64,000 nucleotides of DNA, from the NCBI GenBank assembly GCA_033239005.1, contig BSQZ01000039.1:5849816-5913815 (forward strand). The letters run 5' to 3'. Within the stretch, counting starts at the first letter, position 1; each line of letters begins with the position of its first letter. The notes beneath the pieces were generated by a model. That model was given only the letters and a program-made list of their open reading frames with translations. It did no database searches and had not been told where the DNA came from. The DNA is from Lamellibrachia satsuma (Eukaryota; Annelida; Polychaeta; Sabellida; Siboglinidae). The position numbers and the translations under genes were made by a program. Below are positions 33,540 through 47,430 of the stretch, piece by piece.

Positions 33540-35969
33540 AGCCTTAAGCAAAGTCTGCCAGCTACCACCAATGCATCACGTGCCCAACCCGCATGAACCG
33601 GACTACTGACCTGTGCTACGGTCCGGTGCCTAATGCGTATAGGTCCATAGCCAAGCCACCGATCGGCGACGCCGATCACAACACTGTTCCTATTTATAGA
33701 TGCCTGCACAATGTGTTAGGCTACATATCAAAGTGTGGAATGAAGACAGTACAGCTAGACTGCAGGGTTGTTTTGACTGTACTAACTGGGATATTTTTCG
33801 GGATTCCTGCGATAGCCCGGATGAATTTACCGATGTTTTGACCAGTTATGTTTCTTTCTGCGTTGACACTGTTGTACCCGTGCAGAAGCGTAAAGTGTAC
33901 CCAGACAACAAACCTTGTGTTTCTAAACAACTGAAAAAAGGTATTGAATAAGAAGAAAAGGGCTACATTCAGGAAGATTTAGCTGAGGGAAGGGAAGTTC
34001 AAAGGACTGTCAGTTCAGAAATTAGGAAAGCAAGGGAAAGTTATAAAAGCAAAATAGAAATGAAGTTTAAAAGAGGTGATATGAGAACAGTCTGGGAAGG
34101 CATTAAGACGATGAGTGACATGCAGCAAAATAGGCAGATTTCCAATCGCTTATCACCGTTGGGGGTAGAGATGACAGGGACTTTGCAGAGGATATGAATT
34201 CTTTCTACTCTCGTTTCGACACACACGATTTTCGTTCTGTCATTGACGATATTAGGAGATCAACAAAAAGAGATGGTGAATTAGTAATTTAAGAAGAGGA
34301 TGAGCTGAGAGTATTCCAGTGTACACTTTTGAAGAAACGTCCCGGTCCTGATGGCACTTCCAGTTAGGTTTTGAAGAATTGTGGTACTCAGTTGTCTGGT
34401 ACCTACCACTTAATCTTCCAGGTCTCTCTCAGCTCACAGAGAATCCCTACCTTGTGGAAAGCGTCAACTGTCATTCCTCTCCCAATAAAACCTCGCCCTG
34501 CCAGCCCAAATGATTTTCGTCCAGTTGCGTTGACATCGCACGTAATGAAGAGTTTTCAAAATATTGTCAAAACCATGATCATGAACCGTACCGTCCATCT
34601 TCTAGACCCCCTACAATTTGCATATCGGCCTGGGAGAGGAGTGGAGGACGCAGTAGCTACTTTGCTAAACCTTGTACATTGTCATCTTGGGAAGGCCAAA
34701 AGCTCATGCTAGAGTTCTCTACCGTGATCTCAGTACCGCTTTTAATACTCTGCAGCCTCACCTGTTTAAAAAATATTTTTGAGTTTAAACTTGAGTCTGA
34801 CTTGGCCCTATGGGTGCTTGAATTTTTGGTGGGAAGATCCCAACAAGTTCGTGTGATTGACACCATGTCTAGTGTGAAGGTTGTGTCCACTGCCACACCC
34901 CAAGGATGTGTCTTGTCCCCCTCATTGTACATCTTGTGTACTAACGACTGCAGGAGCACCCATCCAAATAGGTGTCTTATTAAATTCTCAGATGACACAG
35001 TTTTACTCAATTTGCTGTTTAATGAAGAGACTGGCCACGGTCCCGTTGTAGAGGGCTTTGTTGATTGGTGTGATAAATCTTGTCTGTTCCGGAATGTAAC
35101 AAAAATCAAATATATGTGTACTGACTTTAGGAAAGACCCTCCATCCCAGACTGACCCTCCATCCCAGACTGACACTGTCATCCACGAAGATAAGGTGGAG
35201 GTAGTTGACGAATACAAATACCTCGGTACGATTATTGACAACAGACTGAGGTGGGGCTGTCGCTGTAGCGCTACGTATAACAAGTGCCAGCATCTTCTAT
35301 ACTGTCTAAGGAAGCTTCATTCCTTTAACATTGATAATACCATTTTTGTTCATGTTTTAAAAGTCGTTTATCAAAAGTGTTTTGACGTTTCCTTTTATCT
35401 GTTGGTTTGGGAACGTCAGACAAAAAGACAAGAATAACCTGCAGCGAATTGTAAACATCAGCAGCAAAGTGACTGGTACAAAACAATCCACTCTCACTGT
35501 TCTATATGAAAAGCAGGTATTGCGGAAAGACGCTCGCATTCTGGCTGACAGCGCGCATATTTTGCATGAGGAATACGTCCTTCTGCCGTCGTTAGACGGT
35601 TTAGAACTGTTACATGCAAAACAAATAGAAAACGGCTATCGTTTATTCCTACATATGTTCGACTGTTAAACGTTGTTTCTGAACCAGTCTTCAGTGCTTG
35701 TAGCTATACTGATGATATTTATTATAAGGTTGTATGTGTGTGCGGGCGCGAAAACGTGTGTGTGCGTGTTTTTAGCAGTGTTTATATGTTGTTGTTTTTT
35801 ACTACATTACAAAATGATGCTATTTTATCTATGATAAGACGACCACAATTAAGTTTATCATTATTATGTTTTAGAAACCGCTTGAAATTTGTGTATTTTA
35901 TTTTATGAACGCTGCACACAAATTTCCCTCCATGGAAAAATAAAGTATTATTCTATTGCATTGTATTGT

Positions 35970-35970
<1 letters not shown>
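33540..35970 (+). mobile_element. L2/CR1-group LINE, 5'-truncated
   Basis: A non-LTR element on the plus strand distinct from the two LINE families above. It has the endonuclease-RT junction, RT and C-terminal domain, and ends with aataaagtattattctattg and a short ATTG(C)ATTGT repeat tail near 35940-35970, the kind of short-repeat tail seen in L2-like elements. The endonuclease is mostly missing. Confidence 0.85.
33590..35670 (+). pseudogene. L2-like reverse transcriptase
   Basis: Motifs in order: DLCYGPVPNAYRSIAKPPIG (33609), NWDIFRDSCDSPDEFTDV near 33777, LWKASTVIPLPIKPRPASPN and DFRPVALTSHVMKSF near 34450-34555, LDPLQFAYRPGRGVEDAVAT near 34601, TPQGCVLSPSLY near 34897, catalytic IKFSDDTVLL near 34979 (SDD in place of ADD), EYKYLGTIIDNRLRW near 35211, and the C-terminal LRKDARILADSAHILHEEYV near 35521. 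At least five frame changes and stops occur. The catalytic aspartates are present. Confidence 0.85.
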
Positions 35971-36667
<697 letters not shown>

Positions 36668-36810
36668 TGTTGTAAATGTATGATGTTGTTGAGGTGGGTT
36701 ATCTATTGAATGAATGGGGATATATAGGCGAAACCCTATCATGATGACGGTGAATATCCTGTTCAGGCGAGCTGCAACTCAGTGGTATTATGGTAAGATT
36801 GGTATTATAA

Positions 36811-37260
36811 CTTCATGAAGCGCCATCCGCTTTTGTCGTTACGAGCTCCCGAGCCGACTTCACTTGTTAGGGCCCAAGGCTTTAACCGAAAATGTGTCTC
36901 CCGTTTTTTCGATCTCCTGGAGAAAGCTCTCAAGGAACACGGTTTCGACGCAACGCAAATATATAACGGTCCGATATCCGTACAGAAACCGTGTAGGGTA
37001 CTTCCAATTAAGGTAAACAGCAGGTAGGAGGGATGACCAGTGCAAAAAGGGCGAAACGTCTAGTGTGGTTTGCTATGTAAGCGCGTCGGGGCGATACGTC
37101 ACTCCAATGGTGATATTCAAAAGTAAACGTATGTCTGATACATTGAAGGAAGATGCACCACCAGGAAGTCCCGTTATCAATAACGACAGTAGTTGGATGG
37201 ATCACGATTCATTCATCGCCTGCATCCATCACTTCCAGCTCGACTGGCTGTCTACAAATA
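36811..37260 (+). pseudogene. pogo/Tigger-like DDE transposase fragment
   Basis: A cut-and-paste transposase of the Tc1-mariner superfamily, pogo branch. It reads [20 protein letters not shown] (the helix before the DDE core), [23 protein letters not shown]. Here the first catalytic Asp region is disturbed ([13 protein letters not shown] where NVDETG is expected). In a second frame it reads VCYVSASGRYVTPMVIFKSK and PPGSPVINNDSSWMDHDSFI. The later catalytic residues are missing. No terminal repeats were seen. It is a 450-bp fragment. Confidence 0.8.
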
Positions 37261-37261
37261 A

Positions 37262-37450
37262 TTGACTTCTGGAAGTCAACATAGATCCGGCTAAAACTGA
37301 TGATACAGTTAGTTGTGTCGCTAGTCTGATTGTGGCACCATACGGCTCAGAAATTTGGGCTATAAAACAGACTGTTGACAAAAGTTGGACGCTTTTGAGA
37401 TGTGGGTGGGGTTTCGAGTAAGCTGGGTCGAGAAGAAAACGAGACATTAT
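37262..37450 (+). pseudogene. LINE C-terminal fragment, copy 1
   Basis: Reads IVAPYGSEIWAIKQTVDKSW and, across a shift, LRCGWGFE. DNA from 37338 to 37440 closely matches 57531-57640 (agttggacg, cttttgagatgtgggtggggtttcgagta). It is the very end of an RTE-type RT ORF, as at 57520-57931. Confidence 0.6.
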
Positions 37451-38148
37451 TTATTGTTATTATTATACATTTATAATACGCCGTGTTTCCGGGTTAAAAA
37501 CCCGCTCAAAAGCGCTAACAAAACAATGCTATATAAGTTTTAATAAATTGTAAAGCTAGAATAAAATGTGGATAACGAACTCCATTCCTGTCCACTCTTT
37601 GATGTTGTCTTCCTACCTCTTCTTCTGTCTACCTCTTCGTCTCCCCCTCTTACGTTACCTTGCAAGATAGTCTTTGCAAGGCAAGATGTGATACATGGCG
37701 GTACCACTTCAGTGTATGCTTCTTAACTGTTGTAAAGATCCGACTACTCAGCTATATCTCTATGTACGACAACAGGGCGTCTGCATGAGCCATCTTTATG
37801 ACACGTTCGACGTATCCACGTTATGTTGACGACCGAATTACAGTGTTCAGCTGCCTCCCCCGCGCGCGCGCGACACCAGTGCGCCTGCATGAGCCGTGGT
37901 CACGACATATAGACGGCAGGCGTAATGTGCGTTAAGCCTACCGTTCAGCTGTCTTTCCCGTGTGCCCACCAGAGCGTCCGCGTCAGCCGTCGTCACGAAA
38001 CGTCGCCGTCTCCACGATTATTTGATATCCGGCCTATTTATCGTCCAGCGGACAACAAGCACGACAACGCTGCAGTCGAACGAGACCCGTACCGCCTGCG
38101 TATTCAGCTGGTGGTGAGATCAGGCGACCGACGGCCACATCAATTATC
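37450..38148. other. no gene seen; GC-rich from 37850
   Basis: A short gcgcgcgcgcg patch lies near 37861. The frame 37925-38440 runs into the Harbinger terminus and is not supported. Confidence 0.5.
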
Positions 38149-38335
38149 GGCCTATGCCAGTATGCCAGAAACTGGACTAACTTTTAGTCCCGGGTTTAAT
38201 CCCGGGACTAAGTTAGTCCGTATGCCAGAAAGTGGACTAAAGTTAGTCCGTATGCCAGGAGGTGGATTAACTTTAGTCCCAGGTTTAGTACACTGGACTA
38301 AACCTCAAAAGTTAGTCCTGGTCCGGGGTAGGATT
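38149..38335. repeat. left terminal and subterminal repeats of Harbinger element
   Basis: After the terminus, the motif ggactaa or its complement ttagtcc occurs about eight times, often as palindromes such as ggactaagttagtcc (near 38206) and ggactaaagttagtcc (near 38233), alternating with gtatgccag repeats. Such arrays are candidate binding sites for the element's own Myb-like protein. Confidence 0.75.
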
Positions 38336-38680
38336 AAGTGGTTGACTAACTGTCAGATGCAACACTTTACCAAGGCATTGTGTTACTGTGTGTGTCCGGA
38401 AGTATATCACAACAACGTGTGCTGCACTGTTTTATTTTGAAATCATTAGACAATGTTAACATTACTACTACATAATATTATGTTAACAACAGTATCATAT
38501 ACATACACAGTATAACTGCATACTGAAATAAAGTATTTCATATATAAACTGAAGAATAGGGAAACACATATCATGCATACATGCACACATGCCTTGTGCG
38601 CACAGTTGTTCATCTTGAAAACAGAGTATGTACTATAGTCGGTCTTCATTAATTAGAGTCATCAAAGTCACTGAACCAAC

Positions 38681-39718
38681 TTATTCATTCTCGAATAGTT
38701 GTACAATGCGCTGGCGAGCAAGTCTGCCAGCAGCTTGATCAACATGAACTGGCTGATTTGGCACATTGTTGTCTGCGTTGCCCTGATCGCCCTGTTGTGG
38801 GCCGTCATTCATGGGAGGTGGCTCTCCCCTTCCCATGGCTATGTTGTGCAGTATGGCAACAGCAGTGACGACTGCAAAATCAGTACGAATACGGAGTCGT
38901 AGTCCATAGTGAAGGCAAGCAAAGCGACGCTTCATTACTCCAAAAGCTCGTTCAATAACAGTTCGAGTCTTTGACTGTGCATAGTTGTAGTGTTGTTCTG
39001 CATTTCTTTGTGGGTTGTTGATGGGGGTGAGCAAGTAAGGTAAACACGGGTACTGCCTGTTGAGCACACACTCTCTAAATATACGAGCGTCGTGTGTGCT
39101 GCCAGGCCAATGGGCAACGATCCTCGTGAATATTAAGTCTGCTGTGCATGTGAATTGGCAGTTCAGTGAGAAATATCCCTAGCGATTGATAAATCGAACT
39201 GCATGGTCACCACCCGGATTTGCAATTTTCAGGTGTGTGCAATCAATTGCACTAACTGTCGAGGAATATCAGCAATCGCTTTGAATGCTTCCATTGCATG
39301 CTGCACATCAGCTCCTCTCGGAAAGACAATAAATTCGTTCTTTCGACGGGCTAGTGCCTCTGACACTCGCCGGATAATTCTGCACATTGTTGACTGATGT
39401 ACCTGGGAATAACCTATGTCTCCTACTGTGAAATGATCCAGTCGCATAAAATGAAAGTGCTAACAGAACCTGTACATGCGCAGAAATTGCAAAATGTCTC
39501 CTAGTAGGAGGAGTAATATCAAGTGAGATTAAATTAATTATGTCTAAAACAGTTGCATTTCTAAATCTAAATCTTCTAATAAATTGTTCCTCGACAAAGC
39601 GATGAAACGGATCTTGACGGTCACGCATTAGACGCTGCACTCGAATCGCCCGAATCTGCTCTCTGTGTTGTTGCATATCATACACATCATTGAGGTCATC
39701 AAATGCATCCATTTTCAA
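38681..39718 (-). pseudogene. Harbinger transposase (HARBI1-like)
   Basis: DDE nuclease that moves the element. N-terminal part: MKMDAFDDLNDVYDMQQHRE, RRHFAISAHVQVLLALSFYA. Then, in another frame, VGDIGYSQVHQSTMCRIIRR (helix-turn-helix-like), and in a third DCTHLKIANPGG (first catalytic Asp). There is a TAG at 39181-39179, then AHWPGSTHDARIF (second Asp) and KTRTVIERAFGVMKRRF (catalytic Glu), ending in QLFENE at 38681. All three catalytic acidic residues survive, but two frame changes (about 39440 and 39245) and the stop inactivate it. Confidence 0.88.
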
Positions 39719-39759
39719 ATCTATAAAGAAACTCAGTACAGATGGTGGTAGGAGGTCAC

Positions 39760-41369
<1,610 letters not shown>

Positions 41370-41394
41370 GAGGTCCCCTTATAACAATAATAAC

Positions 41395-41548
41395 ATGGGT
41401 TTAGTCCTGGGATTAGTAAATCCTAGGACTAAAAATGTTCTGGCATATGGACTAACTTAGTCCTGGGTTTAGCTTAGTCCAGGGTTTAACAAATCCCAGG
41501 ACTAACTAATCCTGAGACTAAGTTAGTCCACCTTCTGGCATACGGCCC
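41395..41548. repeat. right terminal and subterminal repeats of Harbinger element
   Basis: Mirror of the left end: tagtcctgggattag, ggactaacttagtcctggg, cttagtccagggttt, ggactaactaatcc, gactaagttagtcca, then ttctggcatacggccc. Confidence 0.8.
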
Positions 41549-42590
41549 TAAGGGTATTGTTGACTTTGTGGTACTTAGGGCTCGTTTTTTGTGACTATAT
41601 ATTATTGGTATCGAAACATTGTATCATAAGTGGCAATACGCCTTTCTACCTTGGTGTTGTTTATCATTGATGGAAGTTTCTTGCACTCATAGGTTGAGCT
41701 TAATTTATGTACGGCCCGTCCCTAGCTTGAGCCACTTTGCGCGGACCTACACCGAAATCCGTGACAAAGTTACAATATGAATAGTAACTAAAGTTGCTAT
41801 TAAATGTTTTCTTTGTGAGAACGAGTTACAATATGAATAGTAAATAAAGCTGCTATGAAATGTTTACTTTGCGGGTGAGGGTGATAAGTGGAGGGAGAAG
41901 GCTGCGGTAGGGAAATGGGGAAACACATAACAACTGGGGTCGTGCAGCAATACGTAAACTTCTAGAATTAAGAATCAAGATGATGGTTTTTATAGTAAAC
42001 CACCAATGATTCATCGTACTAACTCATACCTTTATAAAGGGACTAACCAGGGAGGTAGGGGAGGGAGTGATGGACGGGAGGGAGGGAGGGAGGGAGGGAG
42101 GGAAGGAGGAAAAGAGGAAGGGGAGGGAGGGAGGGAGGGAGGGAGGGAGGGGTCATGTTATAATAACATGTTCAATCACCGGGTGGTACTATGTAACTGT
42201 CGCTGTTGCAGTTTCCCGGGAAATGTGAGTCGCTCAACTAACCCAGTGGCTCACCTAACACTGCCTTCCCCTATCCTTTACGTCAACACGCCCTGATAAT
42301 TCTTAATACATCTTCGTTTATATGCTCACCGATATGTGCAACCAAACAACTACTGTTATTAATAGCCTGTGTTGTATTCCAGCTACTCGCGTCACGCTTG
42401 AATGAACATATGGGACATAGCGGTTGGTAGAGGGTTTGGAAGTAAAGTCGCACACATACCTCTAGTTTGTTCAGTATTCATCTTCCTCTTGCAGTCAATG
42501 TATTTTCATGTAAGTGTATTTAAACCATTTCATTGTGACTGCATATCCGGGAGTAGCTTACCTTGTTACTAATGGAATGTATTCTCAAAT
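41549..42590. other. no gene seen
   Basis: Contains a duplicated gttacaatatgaatagtaa segment (41770 and 41828) similar to 15718-15850, and a sequence 42360-42560 shared with 31740-32060. Confidence 0.5.
42068..42151. repeat. (GGGA)n microsatellite
   Basis: About 19 GGGA/GGAA units. Confidence 0.92.
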
Positions 42591-43440
42591 CGCCTAAACG
42601 ATCGCGCCAATTTCCAAAGGCAGTTAAACACCATTGTTTTCAGACGGGAATATGTGTTCGTATCACATATTGGTGAAAGCTGTTGAAATGGTGGATGTTT
42701 AGATGATTTTAGTAGGCGGAAGGATATTTGTGATTTGTTTGGCCAATAGACGTGTGTGCGCTGTAATTCAAGGTAATATTGGTAAACATTGAGGGGTATC
42801 GTACATACAGGCATATTACAAGAGTTAAAAATGTTTAATTTTGACAAAACTCGATCCGCCACCCAGTGGGATGATGACAGCTGCTGGTGAGAACTTTTAT
42901 AATTGTTTATAATTATGTAAAACGTTAACATGGCCACCAATAGGAAATGTAACTGTTGGCTGAATCCTGCAGCTGGAACAGCGCACGTTAAGCAGGTCAG
43001 AGCGGGTTGACCTTACTGTTTAATGTTTCACGCGAATGTAGGGCGTATTAAATTGCGATATGTGAATTTAAACAATTCATATGATGTGACATAAGTGCAA
43101 TTGAGCAGGCATATTCACAGGTATATTTGTAGAAACTATTGGCTGTGAAATGGTGCATTTATTTGTGAGTTTAACAGGCGGAGGGATTTATGGAAATTGT
43201 TCTGCTATTGGCCACGTGGGCGCATGAATACATGACTATTTTTGTAAAAATTTATGGGCATCGCACGTCGGGGCGTTTTAAAAGACCTGGAGGTATGTGA
43301 TTTTGATTAAATTTTGTCAATATGTCAATGAGATGATGGCAGTTGCTGCGAAACATTTTCGGAATTTTTGATGGTCACGTTTTCTTATAATCAGTCAAAA
43401 TGTTAACATGGCCACCAATGCAATTCTCTACTGTGGTATG
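42590..43440 (+). repeat. dispersed repeat R, one diverged and one fuller copy in tandem
   Basis: 42830-42960 (gatgatgacagctgctg, gttaacatggccaccaat) is a diverged partial copy. 42975-43440 is a fuller copy close to 26930-27375. The right copy ends near tgcaattctctactgtgg at 43436, just before the Polinton. Confidence 0.75.
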
Positions 43441-43554
43441 TCCCCTAAAGCACAACAAAATATGCATGCCGGGCCTCCTAAGGAAGACTAGGGGGTGTAT
43501 GGGGCGGCCTTTCATCCACTGGCCCCACGGCCGCGCAGTTGTAGTTTAAGATGC

Positions 43555-44590
43555 AGCCAGTTTTTTTTATGAAGGATGCCCTGGCCTCGTCCTTGTCCCG
43601 TCGGATAAGGGATTTTTTGTTTCTTCAACTGCCACGACTGCTGCGTGGGCTCCAGCCCGAATTTGGTCTTTTCAAAGTGTTATATTTCTCCACCTCATCC
43701 AGGACCAGGCGGAATTCATGGTCGGAGACCTCGCCATCAATCAGGTCAGTGGACATGTGGTCTGCAATAGTATTTAACTTGCCGAGAGCCAGTACTCGGA
43801 TCTCGCCATATTTCTTGTCCTTGACAGCTAGGCGGCAACTAACAACTTTGCCAGCAACCCGAGTAGCCCACAGACCAGAGCCGTCGCGTCCAGCCCCAAT
43901 ACGACTGGTGTTGCAACAATGGTGGACAGGAGGCCGACACCTCCAATGCCCATTCCCTTACTGGCAGTGAGTAGAGCAGTGTCCACGCCATCGACGGCGT
44001 TAACACCACGGCGGTACTTTATGTACAGAGCTGCGCGTCTATCCCGCTCTTCTTCGAGCTGCCGTTTGAGACGGTCTACCTGCTGCAGCCGGTGTTGTCG
44101 ACCCGGCGCGGGCTCTACCGCGGGCAGCTCGGGGTGTAGGACTGCGGTGGTGTTGTTGGCTGCTTCATGGTACTTTGATAGATGTACTTGTATCCAACTG
44201 GGGTTTCCGGTGGGAGCGCGTACATTTCCATCGTTGTAGCACGTGTGGTGTCCTTGTCAAATACTGGACTGCTATTATCACTACCATACTGTTGGGCCTG
44301 CCCAATCAGTGACCACCACGAGTTTAGTTGATACGAAGTGGACAATAGCCCACCCACGTGGTCGGAGTTGTTATGCACAAGGTAGCCTATGCCACTGGGT
44401 ATATTTATTTCTGTCGAAATGCCCACGGGGGCGGTGAGGCGGCGGTTTATTGATGGCATGTCGCGGTGTGTAAAGGCCAAAGGGCTGTATTTTTGCATTA
44501 CCTCGTATTCGCGCTTGGTACTATCTGGATAGATGTACCGGACCAATATGCGGTAACTGTAACCTCCAGGCTCCTAGGCTCGGCGGTACT
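43555..44590 (-). pseudogene. Polinton structural-type protein with hydrophobic central segment
   Basis: The minus strand starts near 44560 (YIYPDSTKREYEVMQKYSPL). It has INIPSGIGYLVHNN, a proline-rich linker, a charged segment LKRQLEEERDRRAALYIKYR, a glycine/valine-rich hydrophobic stretch (MGIGGVGLLSTIV), then a helical C-terminus (GEIRVLALGKLNTIADHMST, SDHEFRLVLDEVEKYNTLK, and DEARASFIKK near 43580). Order and style match an unassigned protein I associate with invertebrate Polintons; its role there is unknown to me. Frame changes near 44110 and 43870 and a stop near 43640 break it. Confidence 0.55.
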
Positions 44591-44745
44591 TCCACAGCTC
44601 ATGTAGCCTTGAGCCACTTGTGTAGGCCACTTCATCTCTGACGGCATCCCATCTGTTAGTAAAAAGTTATATGACTCTTGCCGTACAATCAGAATATGAT
44701 CTGTGGTCGGTGGTGGATAAGCAATGCGGATGCCTTAGCAGTGTT

Positions 44746-45912
44746 TCAAGCACCGAAAAAGCGGTTGATCAACTCAGCTTGCTGTGCAGCTGAATAATGG
44801 ACGGCGTGTAGGCTGCTCCCAGGAAGCTTGGTTACATCTATAGAGGCCGCATATGGAATACGTGTTCCCACATCGCGCAGTGCATTCTGGACAGCGTTCC
44901 GATCCGGATTTGTTCCTGCCCATGATGGCAGCATCTGGAAAGTAACAAACGGCGTATTATTTTTTTCTACAATTCCGCGTACCGTGATGGCCAGGGTGTC
45001 GGTAAGACCATCGTGATGGCCAGGTTGTCGATAAGACCATCGTGATGGCCAGGGTGTCAATAAGACCACCGTGATGGCCAGGGTGTCGATAAGACCGTCG
45101 TGAATGCCAGGGTGTCGATAAGACCATCGTGATGGCCATTTTGTCGATAAGACCATCGTGATGGCCAGGTTGTCGATAAGACCATCGTGATGGCCCGGTT
45201 GTCGATAAGACAACCGTGATGGCCAGGTTGTCGACAAGACCATTGTGATTGCCAGAGTGTCGATAAGACCATCGTGATGGCCAGGGTGTCGATAAGACCA
45301 TCGTTATGGCCAGGTTGTCGACAAGACGCGAGAGAAGGGGGGCACCGTGTCTGTTTCGCCCTGACTCAAGAGCATTACAATGAACTCCACACCCGGCCGT
45401 ATGAATTTCACACACCGTATTCGCCCGACTAGATCGAGCCATAGGTTTCCATCAGGGCATCACCTTTGGTTGCACCAGCCGGTGCCATCGACGGGCACTG
45501 CTATCACAATTAACTCTTAATCTGTGACAAGTGTGTCAGCAATCAGAGTAGCCAGGCCTGCACCGTAGCCTTCCTCCAGGCCATATCCCATATGTAGTCC
45601 AATCGTCAGGGCATGATTGTTCTATCTTGGCCAAGTTGTCACATCGAGCGTTTTTCGGTACCCGCAGGAAGGAAGGTATTGTCGCGGTTTTAAACCAGTC
45701 CGAGGTCTTTGAGGTGTTATTCTCTCCGGCAAAAATAATTGCTTCGAGCTTCCCCGGACTACCGTATCAACATAATCCTTTGTCGCAGCATCCTGCGCGG
45801 CCGTGGGGCCAGCCAGGCCCGTGACCCTTTCGTTGTTCAGGTCAAGGGCGCCTGTCATGGTGTCGCCTGCCTTGACAACAATAGTACGTAGTGACCTATT
45901 CGGTATGTCCAC
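44746..45912 (-). pseudogene. fibre-like N-terminus joined to SGNH (sialate O-acetylesterase-like) hydrolase remnant
   Basis: The minus strand opens near 45912 with a repeat typical of phage tail-fibre N-termini (KAGDTMTGALDLNNERVTGL then AAQDAATKDYVD). It then enters, across shifts, SGNH-hydrolase-like blocks: IIFAGENNTS near 45760 (block I, usually GQSN), EEGYGAGLATLIAD near 45570, VDGTGW near 45490 (oxyanion Gly region), and after a repeat insertion TPFVTFQMLPSWAG near 44930 and SSLHAVHYSAAQQAELINRF at 44820-44761 (C-terminal His block). These are the landmarks of SASA-type esterases. The insertion at 44985-45330 and several frame changes inactivate it. Domain calls are by eye. Confidence 0.5.
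44985..45330. repeat. 29-bp minisatellite, about 12 units, inside the Polinton hydrolase gene
   Basis: The unit gataagaccatcgtgatggc plus caggttgtc repeats with single-base changes. As 29 is not divisible by three, each unit shifts frame, which explains the overlapping LIDNLAITMVLST-type frames. It splits the hydrolase gene between its block I/oxyanion part and its C-terminal His block. Confidence 0.92.
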
Positions 45913-46019
45913 GCATGACTTTTTCGCATAATCGCCGCATGCCGTTCACGGGCCATCAGGTCCGTAGATGATCACCGTATATAGAGAACAACAGATATTG
46001 GAAGGTCGTAGTTATCAAT

Positions 46020-46740
46020 CCTCTGTCCAGTATTTTCGCGGACCAATACTTTCAATTTGTCCGCCGTACCACACCTAAGGCACTTACATTCTGGGGTGGA
46101 CAACAACAGTTTCAATTTCACCAAATGAGCGGCAGCCCTCACCCACAACCCCTAGGAGTGTACTAGGTGCACCGTCAAGGATATTGTGGGTGGTGTTGAC
46201 CTGCTCAAGGTGGACAAGGAGCGTCATTGTTTGGCAGTCACAGCATCAAGCTACCCCGAGAAGTCGAGACACAATAGAGTTAATAGCCCCTTCGTAAACT
46301 GTACTTTCCGCCCATTTGGCACTACCAGTGTGACCAGGCCATCGACTTTGCTGACCTCAAGGGTAGTGCCCGAACTTTCAACTAGAACCTTTAGGAGGTT
46401 GAAGCTCCAAAGCCCCGGAACCATCTCAAGGGTGTTTGTCGGCCCTTCATTAGACTGCCAGGAGAATGTTTCACTGAACCCCACATTGTTCCAACCTACG
46501 GTGTAGGTGATCGACCGAAGGCCAACGCGCAGGTTATTACCCGTGCGGTTATCAATGTACTGCAGGAGATCCACAGCGTCAGCCCTTTGAACATTTGTCA
46601 GTGTCTGATACCTGCCGTGATCTGGTCGCATCGTGGACAAACAGGCATTCGCATTCAATAGGGACGCCTGATATCGGACAGGAGGGGTTTGCTCCGCCCA
46701 AATAAAGGGCGAGTAGTTTACACAGCCCAGCGCCGTGGTG
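46020..46740 (-). pseudogene. Polinton structural-type protein, unassigned
   Basis: The minus strand reads VNYSPFIWAEQTPPVRYQAS near 46720, YIDNRTGNNLRVGLRSITYT near 46560, NTLEMVPGLWSFN near 46430, VDGLVTLVVPNGRKVQFTKG near 46345, and in further frames NILDGAPSTLLGVVGEGC near 46180-46130 and FGEIETVVVHPRM near 46115. The beta-rich pattern and position between the fibre-like gene and ATPase suggest a virion component such as a vertex or fibre-associated protein. I cannot assign it to the major or minor capsid. Stops near 46255 and 46090 and shifts break it. Confidence 0.5.
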
Positions 46741-46869
46741 GTGGCCGCAAGTGGCGAGTTTACGACAGATTTTCCCGATATCTTTGAAAAGTACCGCGTG
46801 GAGGAGCAACCCCGTGCAGTTTTTTGCAGAACCAGGTGAATCTCGCGGTTTGGCGCGCCACAAGAGGCT

Positions 46870-47176
46870 GTGGTGTGTCGTTCAAAAACACCTGGAGGAT
46901 GCTGATCCCCCAACAAAGACCATCATCACCTTTCACGTCTACCATCAGGCTCTGATGATTCTAGCTGAGATCCAGGCGCCGCTGCCCCAGGACCATGCAT
47001 GGAATGACTTCGACAACCCATACGACAGAAGGTCATCAGTGCGGATCTGCAGCGAGTTTGGGGTTTTTCAACATACTGACTGGCGAGTCAAAGGTCCCAA
47101 CAATGGGCTGGGTCTGGTCTACTTCTACGCGAGCCACATGGGGGGCATACCCGCTTGTGGGGCCGGATACCTCTAA
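46870..47176 (+). pseudogene. Polinton protein fragment, unassigned
   Basis: Plus-strand frame with VVQKHLEDADPPTKTIITFH, VYHQALMILAEIQAPLPQDH, NDFDNPYDRRSSVRICSEFG and RVKGPNNGLGLVYFYASHMG. It has protein-like composition and begins back to back with the minus-strand structural gene. The start is unclear and the end runs into a shifted frame. No domain is recognised. Confidence 0.4.
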
Positions 47177-47430
47177 TTTTACAACCCAGCGAGGATGTCG
47201 TTCACAAACATGGCGTCAACCACGGTTCTGCCTGTAGACCACATTACACAGGAAACTGAGCTCTCTTGGGTCTCATTAATCGTTGACAAATCGTTGGGGT
47301 TTTCCCAGCGTGGCATTGAAAAGTTATCGGGGCCCATTCGCAAACGCATCTTAGGAACAGGCACAACCTTCGGTACTCAGAAGCAGTTCCTGGCAAACAT
47401 AGAAGATGCCATTTCATTTCGTGTCGGCGC
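47176..47430 (+). other. gap between Polinton genes, possible ATPase N-terminus
   Basis: The plus frame from 47195 (MSFTNMASTTVLPVDHITQE and onward) runs directly into FRVGAILTYPKTPTRP, the segment that precedes Walker A in Polinton ATPases. It may be its degraded N-terminus. Confidence 0.35.

Noticed and set aside
44746..45442. LIDNLAITMVLST repeat protein
   Set aside because: Frames of the 29-bp minisatellite; only the flanks carry the hydrolase residues.
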